Shown: positions 1 to 8,768, counted from the first letter of the stretch. The stretch: 64,000 bases of DNA from Brachyspira hyodysenteriae ATCC 27164 (GCF_001676785.2 NZ_CP015910.2:1364001-1428000), one strand, 5' to 3'. Made by a program: numbers and translations. The notes: a model not told the origin generated them from the letters alone.

Positions 1-215
1 TAATAAAAATAGTAGATAGAGTAGGAGGCGGAGATAGTTTTGCTGCCGGACTTATATATTCACTTTTAAATGGTAAAGATGACAGAGAGGCATTAGAATT
101 TGCTTCTGCTGCCAGCTGTTTGAAACATTCTATTGATGGTGATTTTAATGTTGTTAGCGTTGATGAGGTTATGACTGTTTATAATGGAGATGCATCTGGA
201 AGAATACAAAGATAA
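1..215 (+). CDS. kdgK: 2-keto-3-deoxygluconate kinase, C-terminal part (truncated by window start)
   Basis: Only the last 71 codons are present, read in the frame whose codons start at base 3 and ending at TAA 213-215. The translation contains [14 protein letters not shown], the second PfkB-family signature with the catalytic base Asp and the anion-hole glycines, then AASCLKH and the terminal GDASGRIQR. That ending is characteristic of KDG kinases, which phosphorylate 2-keto-3-deoxygluconate to KDPG in the breakdown of uronic acids and related sugars (family knowledge). The sugar-binding half lies outside the window, so substrate assignment rests on the C-terminal pattern alone. The next + strand gene is a ROK sugar kinase with its own promoter. 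Confidence 0.8.
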   Translation, partial: IKIVDRVGGGDSFAAGLIYSLLNGKDDREALEFASAASCLKHSIDGDFNVVSVDEVMTVYNGDASGRIQR

Positions 216-216
216 A

Positions 217-498
217 TTAACAAAGCTCAATAATTATTGACTTATCTAAATAATTAGAATTAATATTATTTATGTCTGTTGTGAAAAAATATAAATTATT
301 ATCTTTGTTTTTTATAGATGCATTTTGATAGCACATTTTTAAATTTTCATTATAAGTCTTATTATATAATTCCATAATATCTCCAAATTCTATCATTATA
401 TCTATATTGTATTTTGAGTTTATTGTGTCTTGATTAAGATCACAATATTTGAAATTTTTTAATTTGGTATTTATTTCTGATATTAATTTTTTTATCAT
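217..498 (-). CDS. hypothetical protein, 93 aa
   Basis: I do not recognise this protein. It is short, rich in Asn, Ile and Lys, has no signal peptide or membrane segment, and carries three cysteines, one at the last residue. Support for a real gene is the strong ribosome binding site on the minus strand: GGAGG followed by TTAT and then the ATG at 498. The stop abuts the convergent kdgK stop with one base between them. It could be a small species-specific cytoplasmic protein. Because the region is very AT-rich, a fortuitous frame cannot be excluded. Confidence 0.5.
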   Translation of the reverse strand: MIKKLISEINTKLKNFKYCDLNQDTINSKYNIDIMIEFGDIMELYNKTYNENLKMCYQNASIKNKDNNLYFFTTDINNINSNYLDKSIIIELC

Positions 499-614
499 AT
501 AACCTCCATATGTTTCATATATTTAAAAGATAAGAATATTTTTTGTATTTACAATATGTAATTATCATATTTTTTATTATAAATTTTTATCTTATTAAAG
601 AATTATCTTTATTC

Positions 615-642
615 TTGACAATTTATATTATTGTACTAAAAT
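615..642 (+). promoter_or_regulatory. sigma-70-type promoter of the ROK kinase gene
   Basis: TTGACA at 615-620, a 16-base spacer and TAAAAT at 637-642, about 30 bases before the start codon at 673. AGGAG at 661-665 is the ribosome binding site, seven bases from the ATG. Confidence 0.6.
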
Positions 643-672
643 AGGATTATAAATATAATTAGGAGTATTAAA

Positions 673-1629
673 ATGAAAGAAGCAGTTATAGCTATAGATA
701 TTGGCGGTACCTCTATGAAAGGTGCTGTTATAGAGGAAAACGGCAATATTTTATATAAAGATAATTTTGATGTAAATCCTAGTCATACAACAGAAGAACA
801 TAAAAAGATTATTACAGAATTTGTAGAGAAATTGAAAAGTAATATGCCTGATGGTTATAAAGCAGTTGGTTTAGGAATAGACTGTCCTGGGGTTATGAAT
901 AGAGAAACACTTCATATGGGGGGAGCTGAAAATATACCTGGACTTAAAGGATTAAAATTTTCTGATATAGGTAATAAATTTAATATTCCTACAAAGACAG
1001 CTAATGATGCGAGTATGGCAGCTTTAGGTGAGGCAAAATATGGAAGCGGTAAAGAAAAAGATTATCAGTCTGTAATGTTTGTCACACTTGGAACAGGTGT
1101 TGGAGGCGGATTTGTACTTAATGGAAAATTATTTACTGGTTCTTTGGGAGGAGCCGGAGAGATTGGGCATGTATTTGTAGTGCCTGACGGTGATAAATGT
1201 AATTGCGGATCAAGCGGATGTATAGAAAGATATGCTTCAGCTACAGGTTTCATTGCTATGGCTAAGCAGAAAATACATAAAGGAGTTATTCCTACTACTT
1301 TAACTTATGAAGAATTAGATAAAGGTAAGGCTAAGGCTTTATTTGATGCTGCCAAAAAAGGCGATGCATTAGCTAAAGAAACTATAGCAGAATGTTCTTA
1401 TTATTTGGGAATGTCTATAGCACAGGCTTTGAATATGCTTGATTTGGATTTGGTTCTTATAGGAGGCGGACTCTGTAAAGATTTTGATATGATGATAGAG
1501 CATATTAATAGAGGCGTGAGAAATTATGGACTTAGAATGATGGTTAATAATCTTGAAATAAAGCCTGCTTCTTTAGGAAATGATGCCGGCGTTTTAGGCT
1601 GTGCTGCTTTATTTTTCAGAAATAATTAA
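673..1629 (+). CDS. glk: ROK-family sugar kinase, probable glucokinase
   Basis: The 318-residue protein is a full-length ROK kinase. The N-terminal phosphate-binding loop AIDIGGTSMKGAVI (residues 6-19), a central GTGVGGGFVLNG loop, and the ROK zinc motif CNCGSSGCIE with the upstream GEIGHVFV (the conserved EIGH) are all present. ROK glucokinases phosphorylate glucose in the cytoplasm with ATP; related members use N-acetylmannosamine, fructose or allose (family knowledge). It has its own promoter and stands as a single gene between kdgK and the rpsB leader. No helix-turn-helix domain precedes the kinase fold, so this is an enzyme and not a ROK repressor. Exact sugar specificity cannot be read from the sequence. 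Confidence 0.85.
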   Translation: MKEAVIAIDIGGTSMKGAVIEENGNILYKDNFDVNPSHTTEEHKKIITEFVEKLKSNMPDGYKAVGLGIDCPGVMNRETLHMGGAENIPGLKGLKFSDIGNKFNIPTKTANDASMAALGEAKYGSGKEKDYQSVMFVTLGTGVGGGFVLNGKLFTGSLGGAGEIGHVFVVPDGDKCNCGSSGCIERYASATGFIAMAKQKIHKGVIPTTLTYEELDKGKAKALFDAAKKGDALAKETIAECSYYLGMSIAQALNMLDLDLVLIGGGLCKDFDMMIEHINRGVRNYGLRMMVNNLEIKPASLGNDAGVLGCAALFFRNN

Positions 1630-1638
1630 TATTTATAA

Positions 1639-1666
1639 TTGACTTTTTTTCATATTATGTTATTAT
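1639..1666 (+). promoter_or_regulatory. probable rpsB promoter
   Basis: TTGACT at 1639-1644, a 16-base spacer and TATTAT at 1661-1666. It lies only ten bases after the ROK kinase stop and would give an rpsB transcript with a leader of nearly 200 bases. The same element pair (TTGACT-16-TATTAT) is found ahead of the chemoreceptor gene at 26127-26154. Confidence 0.45.
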
Positions 1667-1750
1667 AAATTAAACCGATTATATTGGTAAACTTTTCCAT
1701 AATAGCAAAATGTTCTTAATTATTCTTTTTAGAATATAGAAAAGACATTG

Positions 1751-1846
1751 TTACTAATTTAGTAATCAAAGCGTTATGATTTTTATAATACTAATGTTTA
1801 TATATGAAATTTATGGATAGGGTGCCTTAATCGGTACTCTATTTTT
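1751..1846 (+). promoter_or_regulatory. rpsB leader: 15-base palindrome and terminator-like hairpin
   Basis: The leader holds the perfect odd palindrome TTACTAA-T-TTAGTAA at 1751-1765. Just ahead of the gene is a stem-loop: a ten-pair stem 1817-1826 / 1833-1842 (two G-U pairs), a six-base loop, then a run of five T at 1842-1846. The ribosome binding site AAAGGA begins at 1852, six bases further. A terminator-like hairpin placed immediately before the start of rpsB suggests attenuation or S2 feedback control. That is an inference; leader autoregulation of rpsB operons is known in other bacteria. Confidence 0.45.
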
Positions 1847-1864
1847 ATTTTAAAGGATATGATT

Positions 1865-2680
1865 ATGTCATTACCAGTTATGAAAGACCTTTTAGAGGCA
1901 GGCGTACATTTCGGACACCCAACTAGAAAATGGGATCCTAGAATGAAACCTTTTATTTTCCAAGAGAGAAATGATATCTATATCATTGACCTTATGAAAA
2001 CTTTAACTTATGTTAAAAAAGCTCATGAAGCAGTAAAAGAAATGGCTAGAAACGGCGGAAATGTTCTTTTCGTTGGTACTAAAAAACAAGCATCTCAAAG
2101 CATAAAAGAAGCTGCTGAAAAATGCGATATGTACTATGTTAATAATCGCTGGTTAGGCGGTATGCTTACAAATTTTGCTACTATTAAAAAGAGTATTGCA
2201 AGACTCAAAAAGATAGAAAAAGAAGAAGTTGATGGTACTTTTGATAAACTTCCTAAAAAAGAGGTTATACTTCTTCTTAAAGAAAAAGAAAGATTAGAGA
2301 AAAACTTTGCAGGTATTAAAGATATGGAAAATTTACCTGATATGCTTTTCGTAATAGACCCAATGCAGGAAGCTATTGCTGTAAGCGAAGCTAGAAAATT
2401 AGGAATACCTGTTGTAGCAGTTGTTGATACTAACTGTAACCCTGAAGTTATAGATCACCCAATACCTGGTAACGATGATGCTATAAGAGCTATCAGCTTA
2501 TTTGCAGGTGTTGTTGCTTCTGCTGTTATAGAAGGACAAAATGAAGCAGGAAAAGAAACATTAGCTAAGCATGACAGTTCTTCTGATGAATCTTCTGAAG
2601 AAGTTTATGATAATAGTGCTACAGAAGCTGCTGAGGCTGTTGCTGAAAAATATGGTGTTTCTCAAGAAGATGATCAGTAA
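1865..2680 (+). CDS. rpsB: 30S ribosomal protein S2
   Basis: Clear S2: [19 protein letters not shown] near the N-terminus, [11 protein letters not shown], and the Asp/Asn-rich nucleotide-like signature [21 protein letters not shown]2 bridges head and body of the small subunit. I prefer the ATG at 1865 to the one at 1859, because AAAGGA at 1852-1857 is seven bases from the later codon and only one from the earlier. The length, about 271 residues, includes a Ser/Glu/Ala-rich acidic C-terminal tail longer than in many bacteria. It is followed 49 bases later by tsf, the usual rpsB-tsf pairing. Confidence 0.97.
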   Translation: MSLPVMKDLLEAGVHFGHPTRKWDPRMKPFIFQERNDIYIIDLMKTLTYVKKAHEAVKEMARNGGNVLFVGTKKQASQSIKEAAEKCDMYYVNNRWLGGMLTNFATIKKSIARLKKIEKEEVDGTFDKLPKKEVILLLKEKERLEKNFAGIKDMENLPDMLFVIDPMQEAIAVSEARKLGIPVVAVVDTNCNPEVIDHPIPGNDDAIRAISLFAGVVASAVIEGQNEAGKETLAKHDSSSDESSEEVYDNSATEAAEAVAEKYGVSQEDDQ

Positions 2681-2729
2681 TTAATATAAATTGTTAATAA
2701 TAAAATATTTAATATAAAAGGAAAAATTA

Positions 2730-3584
2730 ATGGCAAATATTAGTATGGATACTATTAAAGAGCTTAGAGAACGTACAGGCGTAGGTATAATGGACTGTAA
2801 AAAAGCTCTTCAAGAAACTGACGGCGATATGGATAAAGCTATTCGCCTTCTTAAAGAAAAAGGTGCGGCTGTTGCTGCTAAAAAGAATGAACGTACTGTT
2901 AAAGAGGGTTCTATAGGTTTTTGCGTTAATGATGATAAAACAAAAGTTGCTTGTATAGAACTTCAGTGTGAAACTGACTTCGTTGCTAAAAATGAATTAT
3001 TCATCAATTTAGCTAAAGAAATTGCTAATACCGCTATGGGATTAGATGATGTTTCAGTAGAAACAGTTTTAAATGCTAAAGGTTCTAATGGCGATACTAT
3101 TCAAGGTATGATAAATGAAGGCATACAGAAATGGGGTGAGAAAACTGTACTTGCTGAGGCTAAAGTTGTAAAAACAGATGGTTTCTTCGGTACTTATGCA
3201 CACTTCAATAATAAACTTGTTGCTATAGTAGAATTTGATGTAAAACCTAAAGGTAAATGTCAGGAAATAGCAGATCAAATAGCTATGCATGTTGCTAGTG
3301 AAAGACCTTTGGCTTTGAATAGGGAAGGAATAGATCCTAATGCTGTAAAAGAGCAGAGAGAAATATTTGAAAAACAAGTTAGAGATGCTGGAAAACCTGA
3401 AAATATGATAGAAAAAATTGTTGAAGGTAAAATGAGCTCTTGGTACTCTGAATCTGTTCTTATAGATCAAAAATTATTTACTGATAACAAAATATCTATT
3501 AAAAGTTTAATAGATGAAGTTTCTAAAGAAGCAGGTTCTACTGCAACTATTAAAAACTTTGTAATTGTTTCATTAGGTTTATAA
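2730..3584 (+). CDS. tsf: translation elongation factor Ts
   Basis: The 284-residue protein carries the N-terminal UBA-like helix bundle (IKELRERTGVGIMDCKKAL) and the EF-Tu-contacting motif ETDFVAKNE, both diagnostic of EF-Ts, the GDP/GTP exchange factor of EF-Tu. AAAAGGAAAAATT precedes the ATG. It is the last gene of the rpsB-tsf unit, and a strong terminator follows. Length is normal for the family. Confidence 0.97.
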   Translation: MANISMDTIKELRERTGVGIMDCKKALQETDGDMDKAIRLLKEKGAAVAAKKNERTVKEGSIGFCVNDDKTKVACIELQCETDFVAKNELFINLAKEIANTAMGLDDVSVETVLNAKGSNGDTIQGMINEGIQKWGEKTVLAEAKVVKTDGFFGTYAHFNNKLVAIVEFDVKPKGKCQEIADQIAMHVASERPLALNREGIDPNAVKEQREIFEKQVRDAGKPENMIEKIVEGKMSSWYSESVLIDQKLFTDNKISIKSLIDEVSKEAGSTATIKNFVIVSLGL

Positions 3585-3611
3585 TTAAATAATTACTAAA
3601 AATAAAAAATT

Positions 3612-3650
3612 AAGCGGATTGTTATTTTTATAGCAGTCCGCTTTTATTTT
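3612..3650 (+). terminator. intrinsic terminator of rpsB-tsf
   Basis: Ten-pair stem AAGCGGATTG (3612-3621) with CAGTCCGCTT (3634-3643), one G-U pair, a 12-base loop, then a T-rich run to 3650. Confidence 0.8.
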
Positions 3651-3680
3651 ATATAATAATTAGTTTTAAACCAAAAATAA

Positions 3681-3712
3681 AAAAGGTTATGATAAAAATC
3701 ATAACCTTTTTT
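3681..3712. terminator. bidirectional terminator between tsf and the TPR gene
   Basis: Perfect 12-pair stem AAAAGGTTATGA (3681-3692) and TCATAACCTTTT (3699-3710) with a six-base loop and flanking A and T runs, so it can work on both strands. It separates the rpsB-tsf unit from the convergent three-gene operon. Confidence 0.8.
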
Positions 3713-3743
3713 AATAGAGTATAATAAATGAGTTATTAATTCA

Positions 3744-5105
3744 TTAATCGCTGAATGATATAACACCTTCAATAATAGCCTCAAATCTTTCAGGTTCGAT
3801 GATCATTACTGTATCATCTACTTTCAAGTTAGGTGCAAAGTCTCCTATACTTATTAAGAAAGAGTGAGCACTCTTATATTGTCTTGCATATTCCATAAAC
3901 TGATCAACAGTTTCCTGTCTCATAGGATATCCTGAAGTATCTAATGCAAATGTACTCTTATATGACTGACCTTCAGAACCAAATTTCTTAATTGTTACAA
4001 AGAATACTAATGTATCAGATTTTTTAGTATGATCTGTAACTACATATCCGTTCAATGTCAATATTCTATAGAAGTATTTTTCTAGATATTCTATAATATC
4101 CATTTCCAATGCAGTTCTGAATGCATTATTAGCAATAATAGAACTATATGTTTTTAACTTCTGATCAACATCTAAATATATATTTCTTATAGACTTAATT
4201 ATTTCCCATTGTTTAACGGCAGCTTCAAACTGTTTATTTTTTACCAAAGTTTCAGCATATCTATATCTTTCATCTACAACTTTTTCACTTGCTATATTTT
4301 CTTTAGTTAAAACTTGTCCGTAATATTCTCTAGCTTTACTATAATTGCCAAGTTCATAATAAGAATTAGCAAGATTCAAAGATATTGCATCTTTATCTGA
4401 TATTTCATTACTTTCATAAGCTATTTCCAATTCTTTTATTGCATTTTGGAAATCTCTGCTTGAAGATAATATTTCACCTAAAAGTAAATGGTATTCAGGG
4501 TTTGTATTATCCAAAGCTATAGCTTTTTCTATTTGCTGCTGAGCTGCATGATATGAACGAATCTTATAAAAACAAAAAGATAGCATATATAATAATTGAG
4601 GATTACTATCATTTTGTGCTACAGCTAATGAAAAATATTTTTGAGCTTGTACCCATTCTCCATAATTATAACATACAAGTCCAGCTTTATATAATGAATC
4701 ATAATCCTGATCTCTAATTTTAGTTATCATATCATATTCATCTATAGCTTTTTTACTGTTTCCTGTTTGTTCATATATTTTTGCTAAGAATTCTCTTACA
4801 GCTAATTCACTTAATTCTTTAGTAAAATAAGCCCCATCTATCATATTCTGCAATGCTGCCATAGCCAATATATATTGCTGCTGTTTATAATACATATTAG
4901 CAGTCATCCATAATATATTAGCATCTTTTTTATATTTAGGGTCTAAAGTATTAATCTCTCTCATGGCTACATCATAATTTTGTTCATTATAAGCCTGAAC
5001 GATTTTTTTCAGTTTAATAGGGTATGATCCGCTCTTAATAACATACTGAGTGGCAAAACCTAATAAAACAATTAAGACTAATATTACAATTAATGAAGCT
5101 TCCAC
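3744..5105 (-). CDS. membrane-anchored TPR protein with a decayed Mrr-like nuclease domain
   Basis: The 453-residue protein starts at GTG (5103-5105), with AGGGA seven to eight bases upstream. Residues about 4-22 form one membrane helix. Residues about 35-310 are a string of TPR-like helix pairs (for example AMREINTLDPKYKKDANILW and NLANSYYELGNYSKAREYYG). The last 115 residues resemble the Mrr/PD-(D/E)xK fold: LEKYFYRILTLNGYVV at the first helix, a central strand, an alternating helix, and FLISIGDFAP where Mrr has the TTSGFT-type strand. The catalytic Q/E-x-K is replaced by FALDTS, so it is probably not a nuclease. Function is unknown; a scaffold or nucleic-acid-sensing role is possible. It is the last gene of a three-gene operon, 14 bases from its neighbour. 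Confidence 0.75.
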   Translation of the reverse strand: MEASLIVILVLIVLLGFATQYVIKSGSYPIKLKKIVQAYNEQNYDVAMREINTLDPKYKKDANILWMTANMYYKQQQYILAMAALQNMIDGAYFTKELSELAVREFLAKIYEQTGNSKKAIDEYDMITKIRDQDYDSLYKAGLVCYNYGEWVQAQKYFSLAVAQNDSNPQLLYMLSFCFYKIRSYHAAQQQIEKAIALDNTNPEYHLLLGEILSSSRDFQNAIKELEIAYESNEISDKDAISLNLANSYYELGNYSKAREYYGQVLTKENIASEKVVDERYRYAETLVKNKQFEAAVKQWEIIKSIRNIYLDVDQKLKTYSSIIANNAFRTALEMDIIEYLEKYFYRILTLNGYVVTDHTKKSDTLVFFVTIKKFGSEGQSYKSTFALDTSGYPMRQETVDQFMEYARQYKSAHSFLISIGDFAPNLKVDDTVMIIEPERFEAIIEGVISFSD

Positions 5106-5119
5106 GGTTCTTATCCCTT

Positions 5120-6160
5120 TTATTCATAATATATAACTGGACTTCCAGTTTCTTCTGATTCATTTAAAGCATCTTTGATTTTCTTCATCATAGTGTCTTT
5201 TACAACAAATACAGATATTTTATTTGACATATTATTAGAAAAATCAAATCCGCTAACAGCCATAGATACGTTAATATCTACAGATTCATCATTGTATTCA
5301 AAATTATAATTTTTTAACGCTTTAAAATATCTTTTTGTAGCTTTCCAAGCCTCTTCTTCATTTGCAAAAATCACAGAATATATGATGCCTTCATAAAGTA
5401 AGCATTGATTTTCACCTATTCTGGCATTTTTCTTTATGGCTTTTATAAGTTCATCTTCTAATTTTTTATAAGCAGCATTTCCATATTCTTCTCTTATAGA
5501 ACTGCCGTTTGATATTTTAAAAGCTATTATTCCTATAGCATGTTTATATCTTTGTGAAAATGCTATTATATTTTTTATAGTGCTTGAAAATATTTCATAT
5601 TCTGATTTATTTATTCTAACAATTTCATTATCATTATTTTCATAATTATCATCATTATTTTCTTGTACTATATTATCCTCTATAGTATATCCTAAATTAT
5701 ATAATATAGTTTTATACATAAATATCATAAGTTTTTTTAAATTATATGATAATTGTATTGATATAAAGAATAATCCTATAGCTAATATACTGCTGTAAAA
5801 TGTATAATCTCTCTTGTATAATAATTTTTGTATTTCAGGAACATAGCTTAATGATAATATTAATATTATAGAAGTAACGGCAAAGAAAAGTAAATTTTCT
5901 ATTGTTCTAGAAACTCCGGTATAACTTTTAGTAGGCTGCATTAATACTATTATAAAAGCATATAATATAGAAATTCCAATCCATATCCATACCCAAACAT
6001 CAAGAGCATATAATAAATATACAAAGAAATTTTGAGTATTAGGAGATATCAATAATATGTATATAGGTATAATTACAGCACTATATATTAAAGTACATAT
6101 CATAGCAGCAAAGAAGCCGTATATATATGATTTAGATAAGTTTATTTGTTTATCTTCCAT
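5120..6160 (-). CDS. polytopic membrane protein with a degenerate GGDEF-like domain
   Basis: I choose the ATG at 6160 (MEDKQINLSK) because AGGA lies six bases upstream. An in-frame ATG at 6184 has no ribosome site and overlaps the preceding gene. Residues about 10-165 hold four or more hydrophobic segments, then an Asn/Asp-rich linker (ENNDDNYENNDNE). The C-terminal 170 residues follow the GGDEF (diguanylate cyclase) order: KHAIGIIAFKISNGSSIREE at the metal-binding strand and ARIGENQCLLYEGIIYSVIF at the catalytic hairpin. The GGDEF motif itself is missing there, so cyclic-di-GMP synthesis is unlikely. It may be a sensor or structural protein. It lies 8 bases after the ATP-grasp gene and 14 before the TPR gene. 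Confidence 0.65.
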   Translation of the reverse strand: MEDKQINLSKSYIYGFFAAMICTLIYSAVIIPIYILLISPNTQNFFVYLLYALDVWVWIWIGISILYAFIIVLMQPTKSYTGVSRTIENLLFFAVTSIILILSLSYVPEIQKLLYKRDYTFYSSILAIGLFFISIQLSYNLKKLMIFMYKTILYNLGYTIEDNIVQENNDDNYENNDNEIVRINKSEYEIFSSTIKNIIAFSQRYKHAIGIIAFKISNGSSIREEYGNAAYKKLEDELIKAIKKNARIGENQCLLYEGIIYSVIFANEEEAWKATKRYFKALKNYNFEYNDESVDINVSMAVSGFDFSNNMSNKISVFVVKDTMMKKIKDALNESEETGSPVIYYE

Positions 6161-6168
6161 AATAGTTC

Positions 6169-8340
6169 CTAATTTTTGCGCCATATTGCATTATTAAATT
6201 TAAGTTTTGGCTGTCCAAAAACTTTCATCATTTTCTCTAATTCTAATTTATTAGAATAGATAGCATATTCAAGTCCTTTTCTGCCTTTACTTATAGCTGC
6301 AATAAAACTTTCTTCTGTTATAGAAACGGCATTAGCTCCCAACATGAAATATTTAAACACATCTGTTCCATATCTAGGAGATTCTGCAAGCCATAATAAT
6401 TGCATTTTATGACTATTATGCAAATTACAAGCCACTCTGTTAATAGTATCGGCAACTTTTTCCATACCTTTTAATGCATACTTATTATTATTTGAAAAAT
6501 ATACAGCATTTGCATGGGCAGAATTAATATTATGTATATCATTTTCATTAGATATTCCTTTAATTATTATAGGTATATCTATTTCTTTTATCATTTTTGA
6601 TAATTCTTTTTCACTTCTTACATATATTTTGTCATTTGAATTTATATTATAGCAATATGAGAAATCTATTCCTACAGCACAAGCACCATTCTTTTCAGAT
6701 TCTCTTAATCTTTGAAGTATAATATCCTGACTATTATTACCATCAATCATGATAATACCTCTTTTTTTTCCTTTAACAGTTTTTACTGACAATTCAAATA
6801 ACTCCTCATTATTAAAGTCATTCAATATAGCTAATATTTCGCAATTAGAAGCACTATCCATTACTGTTTCATAATATTCTCTTATATCCATTATACCATC
6901 TATTACTTCTGATAAATTATGTATAGTGTCTATTATCACAGGCTGAGAAACATGCATGTTAAATAAAGTTGTTTCTAATTTTACTTCTTTTTCCTCATGT
7001 ATAATACTTGGATTAAATGAATAATTAGAAAGTCCTGTTTTTTCATCTATATTATCTTTGAATAGGTAATTGACATTATGTTTTGATGCTAATTTTTCCT
7101 GAGCTATTCTTTTTATTTCTTCTACAGTTATGCTTTTTTCATCTGTAAGTCTAAAATGAACTGCATTTATAGCTTTATTTGCTATTGCCACAGCCTCATC
7201 TCTTGTTTTTCCTACAGTTATAACATTACCAGCTTTCTCTAAATTGTTTGTAGGTGTTACTAATATATCTCCTGCTTTGGTTTTTATGAATACTTCTTTC
7301 ACACCTTCTATTTTTTTAGCATTTTCTACACCATCAATAGATTCTATTATTCCTATACCTGGAAGAAATGCTTTTTCAACAGAAACTTTATCCCATTTAG
7401 GTTTTAAATCACTTGGAGGATTACCTAATGCTATTTCTATAGCATTTTTTATTAGATTTACACCTGTAGCAAGAGGGTAGGTATAAGCACTCATAAATCC
7501 GCCTGATAATCTTGCCGCAATTTCTCCAACCATAGCACCATTTTTTGTTACTTTTATATCACCTTTAGCAGCACCTATTTTTAAATTTAATGCTTTTATA
7601 CCAGCTTTCATAACATTGATTGCATCATCTATCTTTTCTTTTTCTAATGCAGAAGGCATAATATGACCTGTTTCTATAAAAAATGGTGGAAATTCTATTA
7701 TTCTATCAGCAACTCCTGTAACATGTATTTCATCATTATATATAAGCATATCGATAGATAATTCAGGTCCATCCATAAACTCTTCCATTATTACTTCTCC
7801 TGAAGGCGAAGCACTTTTTGCCCTATTAAATGCACTTAATATGTCACTTTCATTAGACACTTTCATTACACCGCGGGCTCCCATATTATCAGCAGGTTTA
7901 ACAACAACAGGAGTATTTAAATGTTTATATGCTTCCATTGCTTCTTCATAATTCCATACAGGAAAGAAATTCGGCTGAGGCACATTATTTTTTTTGAATC
8001 TTTCACGCATTCTTATCTTGTTTGAAGCAGCATAAGCATCTTCAAATCTATTTCCAGGAAGTCCTAAGGCATTAGCTACAGCAGCTACAGTAGTAGAAGC
8101 ATCTGTACCTACCGTAATAACACCATGTATTTCCATTTTCTGACTTAAATCTCTCGCAGCTCTTACACTTCCATCAACATCTCTTGTGGATACTACCATA
8201 GGATAATCTGCTATTTTCATACCATGTGCATCTTTATTATAATCGAATACTATTGTATAAAGTCCCATTTCCTGAGCTATTTGTATTGCTGGTACTTGAA
8301 GAAGTCCTGCACCTATTATTATTATACGTTTGCCTTTCAT
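6169..8340 (-). CDS. ATP-grasp enzyme fused to a degenerate FMN alpha-hydroxyacid-oxidase-like barrel
   Basis: This is a 723-residue, two-domain protein. Residues 1-400 form a biotin-carboxylase/PurT-like ATP-grasp enzyme: dinucleotide-type start IIIIGAGLLQVPAI, lysine loop VVVKPADNMGARGVMKV, EVIMEEFMDGPELS, and the metal-binding GEIAARLSGGF. Residues about 430-723 track the FMN-dependent lactate/glycolate oxidase family: KLETTLFNMHVSQPVIID, then IIIKGISNENDI, YFSNNNKYAL and YGTDVFKYFMLGANAVSI. In that family the third block reads SNHGxRQ, with the catalytic His, and the FMN-phosphate site reads DGGxRRG; here both are lost. The ATP-grasp half may ligate an unknown acid and amine; the barrel is probably non-catalytic. 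First gene of the three-gene operon; AAGGC is a weak ribosome site. Confidence 0.75.
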   Translation of the reverse strand: MKGKRIIIIGAGLLQVPAIQIAQEMGLYTIVFDYNKDAHGMKIADYPMVVSTRDVDGSVRAARDLSQKMEIHGVITVGTDASTTVAAVANALGLPGNRFEDAYAASNKIRMRERFKKNNVPQPNFFPVWNYEEAMEAYKHLNTPVVVKPADNMGARGVMKVSNESDILSAFNRAKSASPSGEVIMEEFMDGPELSIDMLIYNDEIHVTGVADRIIEFPPFFIETGHIMPSALEKEKIDDAINVMKAGIKALNLKIGAAKGDIKVTKNGAMVGEIAARLSGGFMSAYTYPLATGVNLIKNAIEIALGNPPSDLKPKWDKVSVEKAFLPGIGIIESIDGVENAKKIEGVKEVFIKTKAGDILVTPTNNLEKAGNVITVGKTRDEAVAIANKAINAVHFRLTDEKSITVEEIKRIAQEKLASKHNVNYLFKDNIDEKTGLSNYSFNPSIIHEEKEVKLETTLFNMHVSQPVIIDTIHNLSEVIDGIMDIREYYETVMDSASNCEILAILNDFNNEELFELSVKTVKGKKRGIIMIDGNNSQDIILQRLRESEKNGACAVGIDFSYCYNINSNDKIYVRSEKELSKMIKEIDIPIIIKGISNENDIHNINSAHANAVYFSNNNKYALKGMEKVADTINRVACNLHNSHKMQLLWLAESPRYGTDVFKYFMLGANAVSITEESFIAAISKGRKGLEYAIYSNKLELEKMMKVFGQPKLKFNNAIWRKN

Positions 8341-8710
8341 ATCAATATTGCCTTTTATAATTAATTTAAAATATTCCTATATAGTGTTATTAGTATCGAA
8401 ATTTTAATACCAAACTAGAGGATTTTTAATTATATAATATAAATATTATTGAACTATATACAATTAATGATATAATTTTTTGAGGTCGTATTTTCAGCAA
8501 AGGCTGTTTTTATAATGATTAAAAAAATATATTATTATTTTATTTTCTTTGACAGTTTCATGTAATAATAAAATTACAAATCACTAGTTATTAATTATTT
8601 TATTTATAATAAATTAATACATTTTCTTATTAATTATACTTTATAATTAAAAAACTATATAATCATTAATGACATTATTCATTATAAAATAAAAATATTT
8701 GATAAAAAAA

Positions 8711-8739
8711 TTGACAATGAATTATTTATTTACTATACT
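8711..8739 (+). promoter_or_regulatory. promoter of the sulfatase-importer operon
   Basis: TTGACA at 8711-8716, a 17-base spacer and TATACT at 8734-8739. A second TATAAT overlaps at 8739-8744 but is spaced too far. Confidence 0.65.
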
Positions 8740-8751
8740 ATAATTATATAT

Positions 8752-8768
8752 GTTACAGTACACGCAAC
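8752..8768 (+). promoter_or_regulatory. candidate LacI-type operator
   Basis: Imperfect dyad GTTAC (8752-8756) and GCAAC (8764-8768), centred about 20 bases after the -10 element. It is one of the few G/C-containing stretches in the intergenic region. Its position fits a repressor site for the LacI-family gene at the end of the operon. This is inference. Confidence 0.3.

Noticed and set aside
3069-3470. Minus-strand 133-codon frame across tsf
   Set aside because: It lies wholly inside the certain EF-Ts gene, has Phe/Tyr/Ser-rich low-complexity content and no ribosome site.
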